NCBI GenBank assembly: GCA_020746105.1
Contig: CM036632.1
Location: 6,742,001-6,806,000 of the forward strand
DNA length: 64,000 bases
Source of the DNA: Trogon surrucura
Taxonomy: Eukaryota; Chordata; Aves; Trogoniformes; Trogonidae
Direction: 5' to 3'
Shown one piece after another: positions 62,724 to 64,000 of the stretch. Numbering within the stretch: the first letter of the stretch is position 1; the number at the start of each line of letters is the position of its first letter. The translations under genes were made by a program, and so were the position numbers. The notes beneath the pieces were generated by a model that was not told the origin of the DNA, searched no databases, and saw nothing but the letters and a program-made list of their open reading frames with translations.

Positions 62724-64000
62724 CTGGAAGAGAAGGAAAAGAGATAGTTTATGTAAAAGATTAAAATATAATGATAGTGATAGGTTTTAGGAAGGTTCAT
62801 TACACTCTGAAGGCACATTTATCTGTGGTCTTTAAGGAGTAAAAAGCCCATCAACTTTAAACTGGATAATCCTTCGTCTAATAGATGACATAAAATATGT
62901 CCTGAATGTGATCAGCTCTGACTTGCCTATATAGTATGGAGCTGGTGCAAAATACAGAAGAGGATGAGGACACTTTGTTCCATGAAAAAAATTAAGATAC
63001 ATAGAATTCCAGAAACAAGAGACTTATTTTTGACTTTGTGCTACTTCGAGATTGTTGTAACATGCATTTTGCTCACCATTTTTTTAAGTGACTTGAGGAA
63101 TGGGATTTCAGCCTCTTTCCTTCAGAAAAGCCACCTAATAGCAATTTTTTTTTTCCCCAATAGTCTTAGTATTTGTTTGATTTATTTGTTTCTGCTTCTC
63201 TCTGTTTTAATACTCTTACACCAAACTAAATAATCTCCCTGAGACTAAAAATTTTCCCATGGACAAAGGCTGAGGGCAGAGCCTTTCCCTACCTCAAACT
63301 CCCCCACCTCAGCAGATCATTAAAAAGTCCCTACAAAGTGTTGCTATTAGATACAGTAAAAGAGTAAAATCCCCATGCAAAGTCTCCCCAGAGGTGGGAT
63401 TTTTATGTCCACTGTCGCCAACTTCTCTTCTTTGGGTGGCAACTGCTTTTTCTGCTTAGTGTGTGGATATTTAACATACCTTCCTGCAGGAGCTCACTTT
63501 ATTATTTTTTTTATTACAGCACCATCTGCTTAAAATGGCAATAATCTGAAGGGATCAACACCAAGGTCAACAACAATAAAATATAGAAGATCTTGAAGGA
63601 TCTGACCTGGATGGCTGTTAGTGACAAATTCACCCTGTGCCACCCGCTAACAGGTTCCCTTACCCTGACAACGCACCCAGAAGGCAGCAACACCACATGC
63701 ACCCCCAAAATAATTTGTGGCCCCAAAGCTTCAAGCTCTTGACAGGATGTTTCTTGGCAGTTTAGAGTGTGAAAGATGCTTCAGTTCTAACTCAGGCTGT
63801 GAAACACCTTGGTTTCTAGCCATACTGTTAATAACTCCTCACCAATTATTAATTCCTACTCCTAATCTGGGCAGGCTGAGAGCTGCAGTCCCTTTCCAGC
63901 TTTGGGGCATCCACCACATCCTGCACTAACTCTGCCGGGGGGACATTTTCAGCTAATGGGAGCGTTGCCCTTCACTTTCCATTAACTCGTGCCCTAAATA
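62724..64000 (-). other. FAM20C: FAM20C intron running off the right edge
   Basis: Upstream of the first FAM20C exon in the window. The preceding exon should encode the stretch ending FHLDR; I could not find it here, so it lies to the right. No other feature was recognised. Confidence 0.75.

Overview
This is vertebrate nuclear DNA, almost certainly from a bird. It has two spliced genes with canonical GT-AG introns, long non-coding stretches and low repeat density. The only recognisable interspersed repeats are CR1 LINEs, whose 3' ends carry the avian-type octamer tail (ATTCTGTG or ATTCTATG). The species cannot be told from the window.

Layout, left to right. 1-18107 is non-coding DNA downstream of the first gene. 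18108-19984 (minus strand) holds a complete three-exon forkhead gene encoding 252 residues, recognised as FOXL3 (FOXL2-like). 19985-51070 is intergenic apart from the FAM20C 3' UTR at its right end. It holds one CR1 tail (about 23030-23300), a CpG cluster (about 30590-30880), a 14-bp minisatellite, and one large, nearly intact but 5'-truncated CR1 (about 44750-47497). 51071-62723 (minus strand) holds the last six coding exons of FAM20C, the secretory-pathway (Golgi) casein kinase. Its earlier exons lie beyond the right edge. Two more short CR1 tails sit in its largest intron.

The order FOXL3-FAM20C, both on the same strand, matches the arrangement I recall at human 7p22.3 (FAM20C, FOXL3, then PDGFA). 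The left edge therefore probably faces PDGFA. The two genes have no known shared pathway: FOXL3 is a DNA-binding regulator (germ-cell sex fate in medaka), and FAM20C phosphorylates secreted proteins.

Points worth a second look are: an intact avian FOXL3 with a possible upstream non-coding exon; a 17-bp hairpin in the FAM20C 3' UTR whose only imperfect pair is a wobble on the transcribed strand; a CpG-rich segment apparently split by the large CR1; and several AT-rich blocks that look like conserved non-coding elements. No tRNA, rRNA, CRISPR array or retrovirus-like element was recognised.
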